64,000 bases of DNA from Tigriopus japonicus. Taxonomy: Eukaryota; Arthropoda; Copepoda; Harpacticoida; Harpacticidae. The stretch lies in contig JAAGOF010000324.1 of the NCBI GenBank assembly GCA_010645155.1, forward strand, positions 19,357 to 83,356, in the 5' to 3' direction. This document shows, in pieces, positions 50,692 to 62,279 of the stretch; position 1 is the stretch's first letter; each line of letters opens with the position of its first letter. Both the position numbers and the translations under genes were made by a program. Under the pieces are notes generated by a model, which was not told the origin of the DNA, made no database searches, and saw only the letters and a program-made list of their open reading frames with translations.

Positions 50692-50817
50692 ATCAGAAAA
50701 TACTTGATCAAAATCAGAAAATACTTGATCAAAATCAGAAAATACTTGATCAAAATCAGAAAATACTTGATCAAAATCAGAAAATACTTGATCAAAATCA
50801 GAAAATACTTGATCAAA
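50692..50817. repeat. 21 bp tandem repeat, six units
   Basis: The unit ATCAGAAAATACTTGATCAAA is repeated six times almost without change. The length is a multiple of three, so a minus-strand frame (50688-50969) stays open through it; that frame is not a gene. Confidence 0.95.
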
Positions 50818-51200
50818 ACAATAAAATAATTGCCTTCAATTTTGTAAAACGAAAAAAAACATGAGTAAACTGAAATGAAAATGGCAATAAGAGGTTGAAG
50901 AGTACAAGATTGAAGCAAAAATGGAGCTTTAATAAACCAATTCTGAATTACAAATTGGGTTTTAACCAAGTTGCAAAATCTTTTTTCTTTATTAAGTAAA
51001 TAGACAAAAGTTTCTAAAGCATCCTACGCTCACGATACATCAAACTAGAGCTGTGCATTGGATCCGACTTTACGGATCTGATCGGATCCGAATCCGATCG
51101 TATTCAGATTCGTTCATTAATGACGCAAGAATTTTTGGATTCGGATTCGTTCGAATTGACGCAAGAATTTTCGGATTCGGATTCGCTCAGATTCGTCAAA

Positions 51201-51480
51201 GCATGTTGGATTCGGATTCGCTCAGATTCGTTAAAGCATGTCGGATTCGGATTCGCTCAGATTCGTCAAAGCATGTCGGATTCAGGTTCGCTCAGATTCG
51301 TCAAAGCATGTCGGATTCAGGTTCGCTCAGATTCGTCAAAGCATGTCGGATTCAGGTTCGCTCAGATTCGTCAAAGCATGTCGGATTCAGATTCGCTCAG
51401 ATTCGTCAAAGCATGTCGGATTCACGTTCGCTCAGATTCGTCAAAGCATGTCGGATTCGGATTCGGATTCGCATTTGCGA
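51201..51480. repeat. 35 bp tandem repeat, eight units
   Basis: Units read GCATGTCGGATTC then AGGTTCGCTCAGATTC then GTCAAA. Related GATTCG-rich sequence starts at 51060 and TAGAGCTGTGCA lies at 51046, so the array may sit near the end of a hAT element. Because 35 is not divisible by three, all three + frames stay open; none is a gene. Confidence 0.9.
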
Positions 51481-52164
51481 AATATTTTTTTGGGATCCGA
51501 CATAATCCGAAAATGATCCAAACTTTTTAGTTCATTTTTTTCGAAATTTCAAGTCTCAAGATTTCCATTTCGTAACGTTTTTTTCATGATTTTATAACGT
51601 AATTTCCATACCTTCAACTAAGATTTTTTTTTACTCTGCAAGTTTTTAAATTGTTTCATGTTTTATGAAATCATGTTTTATCGAATATGCAAGTGTTAAC
51701 AGTTTAAAAAATTGAGTTGATTCAATACTTCAATCCCTCCAAGATAGTTCAAGGTTTTGCTGTGATTATATAGGGGGAGCAGCTCTCTTCAGTCGAGAGT
51801 GAGCAAAATGTACTTCTCTAACCTGAAATCCGAGTCAAAAATAACAAGTCACTTTGAAAGCGACCGTGTTTCCAATCCACGGGCATGCGTTCGAGCGAGC
51901 GTTCTTTGATGGAGATTTTCAAAAAAAGCCAAATGGAGGAACGATTACTTTTTGAGAAAGTAGCATGCATGAACAATTTCTATTTTGTTTCAGTTTCTCC
52001 AAAAAGGTTGTAACACTGATTTGAATGCGTTTGTTTCATTTTATTCAACTCTAATCAAATGCATAAAATCTATTCGATGAAGGTGAAGCCGTCACACTCT
52101 CAAGTGATGAAAATGACACCTCGCGGGGTAAACAAGTCATAATTTGAACCTAAATGATTAATTG
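51481..52164. other. No gene recognised
   Basis: It is AT-rich intergenic sequence with no clear element apart from the array margin. Confidence 0.4.
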
Positions 52165-53311
52165 CAGCCTGACCAGTTTTAGCTCTTTAGAGTTAAATTT
52201 AGCTCTTTTTCTTGATATTTTGGAAATTTAGCTCCAAATTTAGGCATTTAGCTCTTTTGGCTCTTTTAGATCCTTTTGAAATATTTTGCCATTGTTTAGC
52301 TCTTTTTCTGAGAATTTAAGGGATTTTTGGCTTCTTTTCACAATTTTCCAAGTTGCCAGATTTTCTACCCAACAGAACGTTGCTTGTGCAAAAAGGTTTT
52401 TTTTTTCTTTTTACAAATACGTAAGATTTTCAGGAGAATCGACTCCAAACTATGGCTCCACATACTAAAGCAAAATATTAGCAGTTTTTAGCTAGTCTTT
52501 CACAATCTCCATTAATGTGCTGGTACCGACTAAAACCTCCACTTACTTTACTCTTTACTTCAAACTATTCAACTAAAACTGACAAAAAGTTCATTTGATC
52601 AAGTTGAAATTGATCATGCAAGCTTTAAATTACGGGACAAAAATAGTGTGTTACATTAAATTTTTCTCTGGTTGGCCCAGAAATTAAAAAAAAACGGCTT
52701 TTGCCATTAACCGAGGAATAAAGGTCTTTCATTATCCCCGCTCCATCTGTAACATACAAAAAGCCATCACTTCACAGAATAACCTTGTTTTCGTGGCTGT
52801 TTTTGAGGAAGCATAAAAAAAGAACATGTCTTGAAAGACACTGCCAATTAAGTAAGGTCAGAAAGAATGATAATATTAGTGTTTTTGGCCATTTAATAAT
52901 AATGTTTCTTGCGACAATTTCATATCATTGGACAATATTTTGTGTAAATTTTAAAACACAATATCTTTGGAATTTTATGGTTGTTGTGTTGGCCGCCATT
53001 CGAGGCGTCTTGTCCACTCTTCCCGTCGTGTCGTTCCATTTGGCTGTCGTAATCCGTAATCGGTTGAGGTCCGCCATCTGTGGTCAGTAAAAAAAGGGCT
53101 TATCCTTCGGAAACAGGTCAGGGAGGAGAATTGAACCGACGGCTTATCCCACACAAGGAAGGTGCCTTAACCACTTGACCACTTCTCCCCTTTTTGGGCC
53201 ATTTAAAATTTAGCTCTTTATCAGCTCTTTTACAAACAAAATTTAGCTCCAAAATTTGCCTTGAAACTAAGGTTTTTAGCTCTTTTTGATCTTCGACAGT
53301 TGGTCACGCTG
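52165..53311. mobile_element. Non-autonomous hAT element with TTTAGCTC subterminal repeats
   Basis: The ends CAGCCTGACCA and TGGTCACGCTG are inverted with a mismatch. They are flanked by ATTAATTG (52157-52164) and AGTAATTG (53312-53319), a one-mismatch 8 bp duplication. The motif TTTAGCTCTTTT recurs at 52175-52330 and 53205-53290. A SINE (52896-53190) is nested in it. Confidence 0.75.
52896..53190 (-). repeat. tRNA-derived SINE (family 2), inside the hAT
   Basis: The minus strand starts with a tRNA-like head, 'gagaagtggtcaagtgg' and a B-box-like GGTTCAATTC. It then has a 190 bp body shared with the 57254-57562 copy and ends in an (ATT)n-like tail. It is flanked by TTTTTGGCCATTTA and TTTTTGGGCCATTTA, a target duplication. 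Confidence 0.85.
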
Positions 53312-53319
53312 AGTAATTG

Positions 53320-54562
53320 GCAAATCCTACCATTCAGCCACTCACTTTGGCCGTGCATTGTTGTAGGTCTTTTCACTAAAGCTGTTGCACTACTTTCAAA
53401 GGTGGGTGTGCCATCAACCATGGACTGTAGCACTATAACAGATGAAGGAGTACTGCTACAAGTCAAATGAACTGAACTTACGACTCAAAAAAACACACTT
53501 GAAAGGCACTGCACAGATGAATTTATCACATTTCAAGATGATTTTTCAAGATGTTTGTGAGTGAGAAGCAACTGGCAAAACAAACAAGGGTGACTGCAAA
53601 TTGTAGGCTTACTATAATTGTGATTTGGATCTTGCAAAAAGAATTAAGTCTCAAGTCATTTCTTTAAATAATAGAAGCCTACCATGAGCCTATGAATTGA
53701 AGGAGGAACTTAATACTCAAAATATAAAAAGTTGTTGTGCTGCCATCAGAAGAAATCATGTTGTCTGATGGTCAATGATCTCATCACCTTTTGAATGGCA
53801 AATGTGGCCAATCCTGCCCATTGAGAATTGGCTTGGGTTGCCTGACTGACACATAATTTGAGACAGGCACTTTTTCTGATGTGGTTTCAGATCCTTTCAA
53901 TTAAGAAATCCTTGTCTAGAGGTATGGTTGACAACTCTGCAGGGACAGTAATACAATCTCGGCTTGAAGTTGGTACTAATTCTCAGTGGCGGTGTGGCTC
54001 TGAATTTGTAATTCAGCAATTAGTTGCACTAATAAAATACCTTACCTTGGTAGACCTTGGTATCTATAATACATTGGTTCTTACCTGAGGAAAGCTTGGC
54101 GTATGGGTTCAATCTTTCTTCTGTTATTGGACTTTCATCCTCCCCAACAATCAGCCTGCTTTGACTTTTCTTTTTAGAGAGAGGTTGGATTTGAAAATTT
54201 CCTGGACAAAACATTGAAATTTAGGGATCAGAAATCAACTTTAACACTTCCAGAGGGTAGCTAGTGTTGTGGCGTGGGTCTAAGCACGTAAAACTCATTC
54301 TCAAAGGGACTTAAAACCACTTTTCTTGGAATGTTGCGTTCTCCCGCCACAATCTGTTTCTTCCCTACTGACTTAAGAGAATTTGATGATTGGCGGCGGC
54401 AGCGCAGTCTAGGAATTCAGTGGTCTATGGCTGGTCTCAAACGTCTTTAAAATAAGAAGAAAAACAAACTTTGCCTGTTCAAAAAATACAGAAAACTAAA
54501 AGAAAAAAATGAGAAAGCAATTCCCGAAATCTCTAATTTATTTCTCACAACAATAATTATGC
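53320..54562. other. Intergenic, no recognised gene
   Basis: I found only short frames and no terminal repeats. The end near 54545 ('tatttctcac..aataatt') is the likely 3' flank of the kelch gene. Confidence 0.4.
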
Positions 54563-56923
54563 CTAAATAACATGACCAGAAGTGATATAAGGCATAACAT
54601 TTGCAAAAAAATTGGAATCATAATCTCCCTTGACGACAATCCATTTAGAGTCGTCATAAAGACCGATTCGTCTCAATGTCACTAATTTCGAATTGCCATT
54701 GCCTTTGGTAGTCATGCAATAGAGATGATTTCTCAACTGGAAAAGAAATCCACCCAAAACTGGTAATCCAATATTGAATCTTCCTCTCTCACGCCATATT
54801 TCATTGCTGAGCCCAAATTCCAAGCTGTACGTCTTGCTTGTATATCCAATGTCTTTTTGCGATCCACCGGCACAAAAGATTTGCGCACTCTCGTAAGCCA
54901 ATCCACATGCCATTCCATAGCTTGACACATTTAACCGGATGAGATCACTCCAAGTTCGATCGATTATATTCAGAACTTTTACCGAATCAATTGGAATCGC
55001 GTTTTGAAGTCCTCCCACAACGACTATGTGGGTGTCATTGAGCACAACAGAGGCATGAGAAGCTCTTTTTGTAGTTAAGGCGGGTCCTGCGACCCATTTC
55101 TTTGTTGCGTGGTCATAAATCTCAACGGCTCCCATGGGAGCACCATTGGAGTTTTTTCCGCCAATCACCACCGGCGTATCTCCAACCACGTCCAATGTTC
55201 CCTCATCATGGGCGGACATTAAAGATGGAAATGGAACCAATTCAGAGGAACCTGCAAAACAAAAGTTACCTTGGAAAAAATCAAGCCATAGAGAAGTAAG
55301 TATCTTTCATGGCTTTGCAATGATTTTACACGGTGTTTATGGAGGACTAGGCAATCATTTTTGAACTTTAGAGGCATTTGAAATACTTTCGATCCCCAAC
55401 CTCACATATGTTCATGAACTCTGGTAATTAGGTTGTGATATAATGTCACTTAAAACATGCTTGTAGACAATTTTTGAATAGTGTATTCATCTCAATTTTG
55501 AAGTAGGTTTAGGAATGTGGTTCGCAAATATCTGCTCAGCCGTTTGTCTGAATAAATGTGACGAACCTTCATTCAGTTTGACCCAATGACCTAATATTTA
55601 CCGAATTTGAAGAAAGGTGTAGCATTGCATTTTGTCTTAAATTTGGTCACAAAAGTTTCTGACATTTATCCCCCCAGTTCAAATAAACACGGTGTCTAGC
55701 GGTACAAGTGCGGTATGGTGGGTGGTAAGCAAAATTGGGAGAAAACCTTTTCTAATATTTTTAGCCAATAAACGCCCATTAAATGGAAGACATACCTTCA
55801 TGCCAGAGACGACATTCCGTTGTTGAGGAAGAGCAACTCAAAATGGAGTTGCCCCATTGAGTTTGCAACGTTGTTACTCCAAGGGAAGGAGGTATTGAAA
55901 AGCTGATCGGATTTTCAATTGATGCAGTTATGAAATATCCTTCTTTCATATCTACTAAGGCGAGTTCTGAAACAAAATCAAATACCCAGGACTTAAAAAC
56001 ACCAAAAAATTAAATAATTATAACTTTGTTGTTCAATAATCAAAGAACAAAACCTAAAAATAGCTTTTGCTGTACATCTTTCAATCAGCTACTTTTAGCT
56101 TTTACACTTTTCCATACCAATGATCAATGGTGCCAAAGGAACTTGATCCCCATAGCTAGATTCCGGCAATATTTCCAATGTCCATAATTACTGATGGTTT
56201 TCGAAAAAGTATTGCACAAAAGCTCATATTTCAAAATGACACCCAGATCAGTTGCTATATTTGCTATACAAATGGAGGGTGCCTGTGAGCGTGATTAAAG
56301 TTGGATCAGTTGAATGCAAGATTAATTAGAGTTATATTAACTCGCTTTGAAATGGAAGACAGTTCATTTTTGGCGAGAAGAAGAAAGCTAATGGTTCCAG
56401 AACAGATTGAATTGCCTCATAAGCTAACAAGAAAAATGTCTCGAAATTTGACAGGACCAAGAGATTTCAACCTGGACCCTGATGATGACATACATGTAGT
56501 TTGTCAAAATTAGTTGGTGCAAATGCCTTCTGGCGGTCCCAAAAGCCTAAATTACATCCAGACAACTGAAAACCTCCATTGGATTTTTCCAACACTCATA
56601 CAACCCGACTCAAATAGAATTCACATCATGTTCTCAAACCTGATTTGCACTTTTGACGATAATTGAACCATCATCAAAATTTGAATCCACGGAAACCAAC
56701 CACAAAGGAGCAATTGTATACCGTCCTTTGAGTGCTTCTCAAATCATGGACACATCAACTTTTATCAAAAACAGAGCCTTAGGGAATCAATTCATTTTGG
56801 TGTTTTCCTACAACCTGACAAAAATGTGTAAAATATAAAAGTAGTTTGTAAATGACTGATAAACATAATTCATTTTGCAAACCTTCTTCGTTTGCAATTA
56901 GTAAGGCAAAAATAAGTGATTTT
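54563..56923 (-). CDS. Secreted kelch-repeat protein, three exons
   Basis: Minus-strand exons are 56923-56883, 55966-55796 and 55251-54563; both joins keep phase. The last exon (229 residues) holds kelch blades: Val-Val-Ile-Gly-Gly-Lys, Val-Glu-Ile-Tyr-Asp..Trp-Val, Val-Val-Val-Gly-Gly, Val-Lys-Val-Leu-Asn..Trp and Cys-Ala-Gly-Gly. These make part of a beta-propeller, a protein-binding fold. Exon 2 has Cys-Ser-Ser-Ser-Thr-Thr-Glu-Cys. Exon 1 encodes a hydrophobic leader (SLIFALLIA), which suggests secretion. No ATG occurs between the upstream stop (about 56948) and the leader; an ATA or ATC stands where Met is expected. The start is therefore lost, non-AUG, or in an exon I missed. At about 300 residues it is short for a six-blade propeller. 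The partner is unknown. Confidence 0.75.
55796..55966 (-). CDS. Kelch gene exon 2
   Basis: Acceptor ATTTCAG, donor GAAG|GTATGT. It encodes 57 residues between the leader and the propeller. Confidence 0.75.
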
Positions 56924-57253
56924 GTTATGATTGCCAACAGGCAAAGATTTTATGGCTCTTGAATGTCTTCCGATCTGGGAGATGAGTCATACCGTCTTAG
57001 ATATGGACAAAATATTGACAGGAAGAGCATAGATTATCTGAACTAAACTTAAACTTAACCTAACCTAACCTAACTAAGCCTAAACTAACCTAAACATACC
57101 TAAAAATACAGAAAAACAACCAGCATTTACTGAAAAATGTTTGAAACAAAAACCCTCATAGAGGCGCGCACCCCAGCCCACAAATCGGGAAGCATGAGCG
57201 CTAGCTAGCTCTGAGTTATCACGATTGTTGTCAAAGAGAGGTGTGTTTGCGGT
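55967..57253. other. Kelch intron and 5' flank
   Basis: A + strand frame at 56301-56513 (70 codons) is unrecognised and lies opposite the intron; I do not call it. Bases 57046-57110 hold telomere-like repeats. Confidence 0.4.
57046..57110. repeat. Telomere-like CCTAA repeats
   Basis: Three exact CCTAA units followed by degenerate CTAAACTAACCTAAAC repeats match the arthropod telomere unit TTAGG on the other strand. The run is short and internal. Confidence 0.6.
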
Positions 57254-57562
57254 TTATAATAATAATAATAATAATGTTTATTGCGACAATTAACGTCATT
57301 GGACAATGTATGTAAATGTAAATTGAAAGTGGAATTTTTTGGTTGAGGTGTTGGCTGCCATTCGAGGCGTCGTGTCCACTCTTCCCATCTCATTCCCGTC
57401 GTGTTATTCCGTTTGGCTGTCGTATTCCTTAATCGGTTGAGGTCCGCCATCTGTGGCCAGTGAAAAAGGGCTTATCCTTCGGAGACAGGTCAGGGAGGAG
57501 AATTGAACCAACTACCTATCCCACGCCAGGAAGGTGCCTTATCCACTTGACCACTTCTCCTC
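57254..57562 (-). repeat. tRNA-derived SINE (family 2)
   Basis: It has the same head, body and (ATT)n tail as 52896-53190. The minus-strand open frame 57205-57450 falls in its body and is probably chance. Confidence 0.8.
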
Positions 57563-57816
57563 CCCCTTATATTATGTAGTGCTGCAAATGAGTCGCCTCC
57601 CAGATTGGAAGATAGTTAGGGCCGATACAAAGATTTATGTGTCACTCTGTATACTCGAGACAACTCCTGTGTTTGAAACGCAGCAGCTAGGGAGAGTATA
57701 TACTCGACAAATACTAATTCGACTTGAATTTGGTATACTCTCCCTTTTGAATTTAGTGCGTTAACATGCGGACTATCGCAAAACATCACACCACCATGAG
57801 TTTGACATCTCAATAG

Positions 57817-57912
57817 CATCTAAAAGTTTCCTTGAGAATGGTCGGGGAGGAGAATCGAACCTGGGACCTCTCTCACTATAGGAAACTGCGCTAATCACGA
57901 CACCACGTCTCT
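57817..57912 (-). repeat. tRNA-derived SINE (family 1)
   Basis: It is nearly identical to 47145-47244, with A box and B box GGTTCGATTC on the minus strand. Confidence 0.7.
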
Positions 57913-58364
57913 TCCCTTGAATGGATCCAAGTCACGACGAGCCAACCTCAGAACCGATCCGATATGATACTCTAACTGCTTCTAGCCAATTCACAATTTT
58001 TTCCCCCAATTGGTCATGATTTTTTGTAGAATCTGCAATTTTTTCTCACTTTAAAGCTCTTTAACCTATTTGCAGATTTTTTAGGGAGTTCCTCTACTGG
58101 GCACTTAGGTTTGCCATCAAAGAAGTGGTCGTAATTTATCATATATTTTAGGTTATTAACAAATTTGACAAATATGTAAAGACTCCAAGCTTGCCATGGT
58201 TGTCCATAAGGTTCCAAAAAAATATAGAATGCCAAAGTCGAAGATATCGTGCACCTTCACTCCGAATCACTCATTGCATGCATGCATTTTTTGTGCTATG
58301 TTTTTATTTGGCTTTCTTCGCAATGTCCATTATTATTATTATTATTTTTATTATTATTTTTCTT

Positions 58365-59110
58365 TTTTTGGGGGGAGGGGGCGGATTTTTTAATACCGCT
58401 ACAAGGAATGGGATTCCCTGTACAGAGAGTAAATGAATGAAAATAGTTTATATAATTAATGTTTATGTGAAATTTGATCTACCAATGAGTTACTGTTGGC
58501 AGATCTGTACAACCCTTGAATAGTGGGGTTGGTCTGGAATAGTATTTAAAAATTTGTCCAATCCTGCCTTAAATGCTGTTAGAGGATCAGCTCCTAAATA
58601 TTCCCGATGAAGACTAATGGGTAACAAATTGAACAATGAAGGAGCCCGATAAAGAAGAGAGGGGCACTTCATTGTTCGAACTAGCCTTGATTCCTTAGGA
58701 TTTGGAGGTGCTCTCAAAACGCACGTAAAACCTTTACGATCACTACAACTGATCTCAAATCCGGGGTTAGGACAGAGCCCATGAATGCTCTTGAAAACAT
58801 ACAGTATCAGATACCTTTCATACCTTCTCTGAGTACTGTGCGGCCCTAACTTCTGGAGCCTCTCCCAATACGAGAGCTCTCTAATTCCTGTGATGTTCCT
58901 AGTGAAACATCTTTGGACCTGCTCGACCTTTTGCAAACCTGCCGAACTCATTGGAGCCCAAATGGGTGAGGCATATTCAATATGCGGCTGAACAATCGAC
59001 TTGTACAGAGTTAGCATCGTAATACTATCTCTGGACTTGAAAGTGCGATAGATCCAGCCACATGTTTGAAATGCCTTCCCCACTTTCAACTGGATATGCT
59101 CATCAAACTT
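58365..59110 (-). pseudogene. LINE family B, best-preserved 3' end
   Basis: An intact frame of 199 codons (59089-58490) covers the RT connection and thumb: Phe-Gln-Thr-Cys-Gly-Trp, Tyr-Lys-Ser-Ile-Val-Gln-Pro-His, Tyr-Ala-Ser-Pro-Ile-Trp-Ala-Pro and Leu-Leu-Pro-Ile-Ser. It ends in the family 3' signature and a G-rich run (on +) at 58369-58382, preceded by ATT repeats (58327-58360). The 5' truncation at about 59110 is typical of LINE integration. It is the freshest of the family B copies here. Confidence 0.8.
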
Positions 59111-59403
59111 TGCAACGGTTTATTACCTCAAAATTTCCTTGCGTTTCCTTCACACCAATCAAAAATTTGGATTATTTTATATTTGCTGGCCTAATCTATA
59201 AAATATTTATACTGACATTTGGATCATAATATAATGGGTATTTGATCTATTGTTAAAAGCTAATTTGCAAACAGTTTGACTTTTACTTTTGAAATACAAA
59301 AATGTTCTAGTATTCAAATAAATGCTGCCATTTTTTATACAAAATATCTCAACAGACTAAATGAATTGCTTCACCTAAGGAATCTGTTTCTGTTGAAGAG
59401 GAA

Positions 59404-59547
59404 TTTAAACCAAGCCTAAAAAATTTGCCAATAGATGGCGGGGAAGATTGGGCAAGAAAAGAGAAAAGACTTGTGAGCTTAGTGCTTAGTACTTGCCCCC
59501 TCTTTCACGCCTTCTATTGGCGAATTTTTCAAGATTGGTTTAAAACC
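59404..59547. mobile_element. Small palindromic MITE, complete
   Basis: The arms TTTAAACCAAGCCTAAAAAA and the inverted TTTTTCAAGATTGGTTTAAA, each with 'ttgccaatagatggcg', enclose about 50 bases. Half copies occur at 20060-20115 and 22475-22520. Confidence 0.75.
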
Positions 59548-60383
59548 CTCCAATAGAGGATTTTAAGTACGTTTTTTTGAAGTACGTTTTCCCTAACAAG
59601 ACTTGTCGCCCCTCTCTATTTCATATTTTACACATTTCAAGGGTAATGTCGTTTTTTGGAAGACAATAAAATAGTTGTTTTTGAAAAAGGTCTTGTACAA
59701 AATTTAAGATTGAAATTTCATCCATACGTTGAATAATATCAGGATGTAATATTCAGAATGTTGTCTGAAATGATGTTAAACATTCATAAGTATGTGAGCT
59801 TTACAATGTAATCATATCATTGGAAACACGGAGTGGGATTGATCACATTCGGTTAGTTCCCTCAAGTAATCGTTTTGTTCTACAAGACAATAATATAGAG
59901 GTGCATTGTAGATAAATTGTCAAAGCAATAATTCTTGGAGACTTTTGCACACCTTTGGACACAATTAGAGGGCAAGGTATGGCATATTGCGTCCGTTTGT
60001 CATGCGATTGGCTGGAGTTCAATCCTCACTGACTACCATCCTCAAAACTAACTAACAAACAAACAAACAAATAAAACAAATATTTGGACAATTGTCACAG
60101 AAAGAAATGTAAACCCTGGGAGTTATACAAAAGGTCAGAGTACAAAACGAATGGCCCTAACAACTTCAACCCTCTTAGACCCTGTGTTCTACAATTAAAA
60201 CATTACTGACCCATTTTGAACATCTGTCACTTAGCTAGTTTCATCAACCAATTTGAATTAGCAATGTAATCAAAGAAGATATGCACTCACTAGAAGTGTG
60301 ACCTAAACTCAGAAGTTCCTTGCATCTAAGAGGGTTAAACTGATTTTGTTTGTGGTCTCAAAGATCACATTACGGGTGCAAAT
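59548..60383. other. No gene recognised
   Basis: It contains a short (ACAA)n run at 60050-60075. This is otherwise intergenic. Confidence 0.4.
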
Positions 60384-60816
60384 CTAATAATATTCACCAT
60401 CTCGGAATGTTATTGACTCTCTGGCTATTAAAATGGGTTCTTCTGGTGGTCCATAGTTCTTAACACAAACTAAGCCACCATCAAAGTTCTTTGAAACCAA
60501 CTGGCAATTGGATTGTGTGTTGGGATCGCATTTGACTCCAAAACACCTGGGATGGTTGGGGGGAACACGACAAATAGATGCCGCAACCGATAGATTCAAG
60601 CTGAAATAATGAAATTGATGTTCATGATCAAACTGAACGCAGGGGCGTTAAGTAAAGTTCTTACCCAGTTTTCGACGAATTTGCGGTTGGAAAGTTGCAT
60701 ACCAAGTCATACGGCGCAAACGATGTTATAGTGATATCTAGGGTGGAGTAGTTGGGTTTTGGAAAGAGAGAAAGTAGATAAATCACCCTGAAGTCAAAAC
60801 CGTACTTGTGAATCAT
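60384..60816 (-). CDS. Small Cys-containing protein, two exons
   Basis: Minus-strand exons are 60816-60665 and 60600-60384, split by a 64 bp intron (GTAAGA..TTTCAG) in phase 2. The product is about 122 residues. It begins MIHKYGFDFRVIYLLSLFP, which could be a weak leader or anchor. It contains six Cys (Leu-Val-Cys, Ser-Ile-Cys, Arg-Cys-Phe, Lys-Cys-Asp, Asn-Cys-Gln, Leu-Val-Cys), as in a secreted disulfide-bonded protein. I do not recognise the family. The gene lies about 3.4 kb upstream of the kelch gene on the same strand. The start may instead lie in an unseen upstream exon. Confidence 0.55.
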
Positions 60817-61294
60817 GTCGGCGTTCAATCAAGAGTGCCATGAAGAAACAAAAAGGGGCCTCTCGCTAATTAATTTATGTGCTAGACCAAAGATTTCTAG
60901 AAATCACAGGATTGAACACTGCTGACCAAGATGGAGTCGATTTAAGTCAAAGAAGAAAAGGGGAAAACGGGGCTTTTCCTTTCTTTTGTGCAGTAAATTT
61001 ACTCGATTTTGGTCGCCAGTGCACAGTCCATTACATTTTAGATGTCCTTGACTTGACGACTACATTGTCCAGGAACCCCTGAAAGGGGTATTAATACTAT
61101 TATATAGGTTATCCCTGCATTGTCCAAGTTTATTTGTGCCTTGATAAGCATGGTTCCCAAAACAGATAAACATATAGCACAAATCAAGTGGCTCGAGCTA
61201 AATTTGCCAACCACAGCCATTTATTCGCCCAATTGTATTTTGAACCATTTTCATGCTCACAAGGAAAGACGAAGATTGTACGGTCACTGATCAC
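60817..61294. other. No gene recognised
   Basis: I see nothing here beyond short frames. Confidence 0.4.
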
Positions 61295-62122
61295 TAGAGC
61301 TAGGGAAAAAATTTTTTTATATCAAAAATATTTTTTTACATTTTTTGCCAATTTTACGTAAATATAACATTTTAATTTTATTTGACATTTTTTGGAAAAT
61401 TTCAACATTTTCTTAACATTTTTTGTACTTTTTGCTCAAAAATGTCATCCCAAAACCGGTTCTGAGGTACCAATTAATCAAATGAAGGCTTGAAATTTCC
61501 CGCCAAATTTTCCCGCTAAAATTGTCATTGTTCAACTTTACATTTTATGATGCCAATTAATCAAAATCTTTGGAAAGGGGAAAAAGTGCCCTTAAAGTTC
61601 TTTTTGTTATTGTGAAAAAGTTCACATCAGAAACTTTGTGACCCTTGTTTCCGTGATTGTTTTACGTGGGCTAAATAGCTATGTGTAGAGTAAAGTATGT
61701 TTTAAGTTGGCACTGTTGCCATTATTTACTCAGACTTTAATATCTATTGCCTTTCAAAGGGTCTGAATGTGCTATCGGATTTATGACATAAACTGTTTTG
61801 ACGTCTAGCTTATAAAAACACCCCGCTATGTGAAGCGCAACCTACCGTTTTTTTAAGCTAGAGTTTTGACGGCATTATTTCCTTCAGATGTCTGGTCACA
61901 CTGTCTTAAGTAGTCTTCTCAAGTCCTCCACGCATCTAGTCCCATTTCTCACACATTTCGTTGACTTTTTTGCCCTAATTTTTAACATTTTTTGCTCTTT
62001 TTGCTCTAAATTTCAACATTTTTTGCCCTTTTTGCCCTATATTTCAAAATTTTTTGCCCTTTTTCCTGACATTTTAATGACATTTTTTTGGACGTTTTTC
62101 CAACATTTTTTCCCGGGCTCTA
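61295..62122. mobile_element. Non-autonomous hAT element with 'acattttttgccc' repeats
   Basis: The ends TAGAGCTAGGGAAAA and TTTTCCCGGGCTCTA are inverted, flanked by CTGATCAC (61287-61294 and 62123-62130). That 8 bp duplication fits the hAT pattern. Both subterminal zones repeat 'acattttttg' and 'ttgccctttttg'; the right zone (61980-62110) is the denser. The 124-codon + frame inside reflects these repeats and is not a gene. Confidence 0.85.
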
Positions 62123-62279
62123 CTGATCACGAGGGTTGCACATCTTATGCCGATGCACTAAATTTCATTTTTTCCCTATTTATTATATTCCAATTGAAAA
62201 TTTTAAAGGAAATCTTGCATTTATACCAAGCGTTGCGAATTTTTAAACACTTTGAAATTTAGAAATAATATTTATAATA

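Noticed and set aside
50692..50817. CRISPR-like array
   Set aside because: The 21 bp units follow each other without spacers, and the window is eukaryotic.
51053..51530. Three repeat-protein frames
   Set aside because: They are three readings of the 35 bp tandem repeat; an array without stops opens every frame.
61888..62262. 124-codon + strand frame
   Set aside because: It consists of the T-rich subterminal repeats of the hAT element at 61295-62122.
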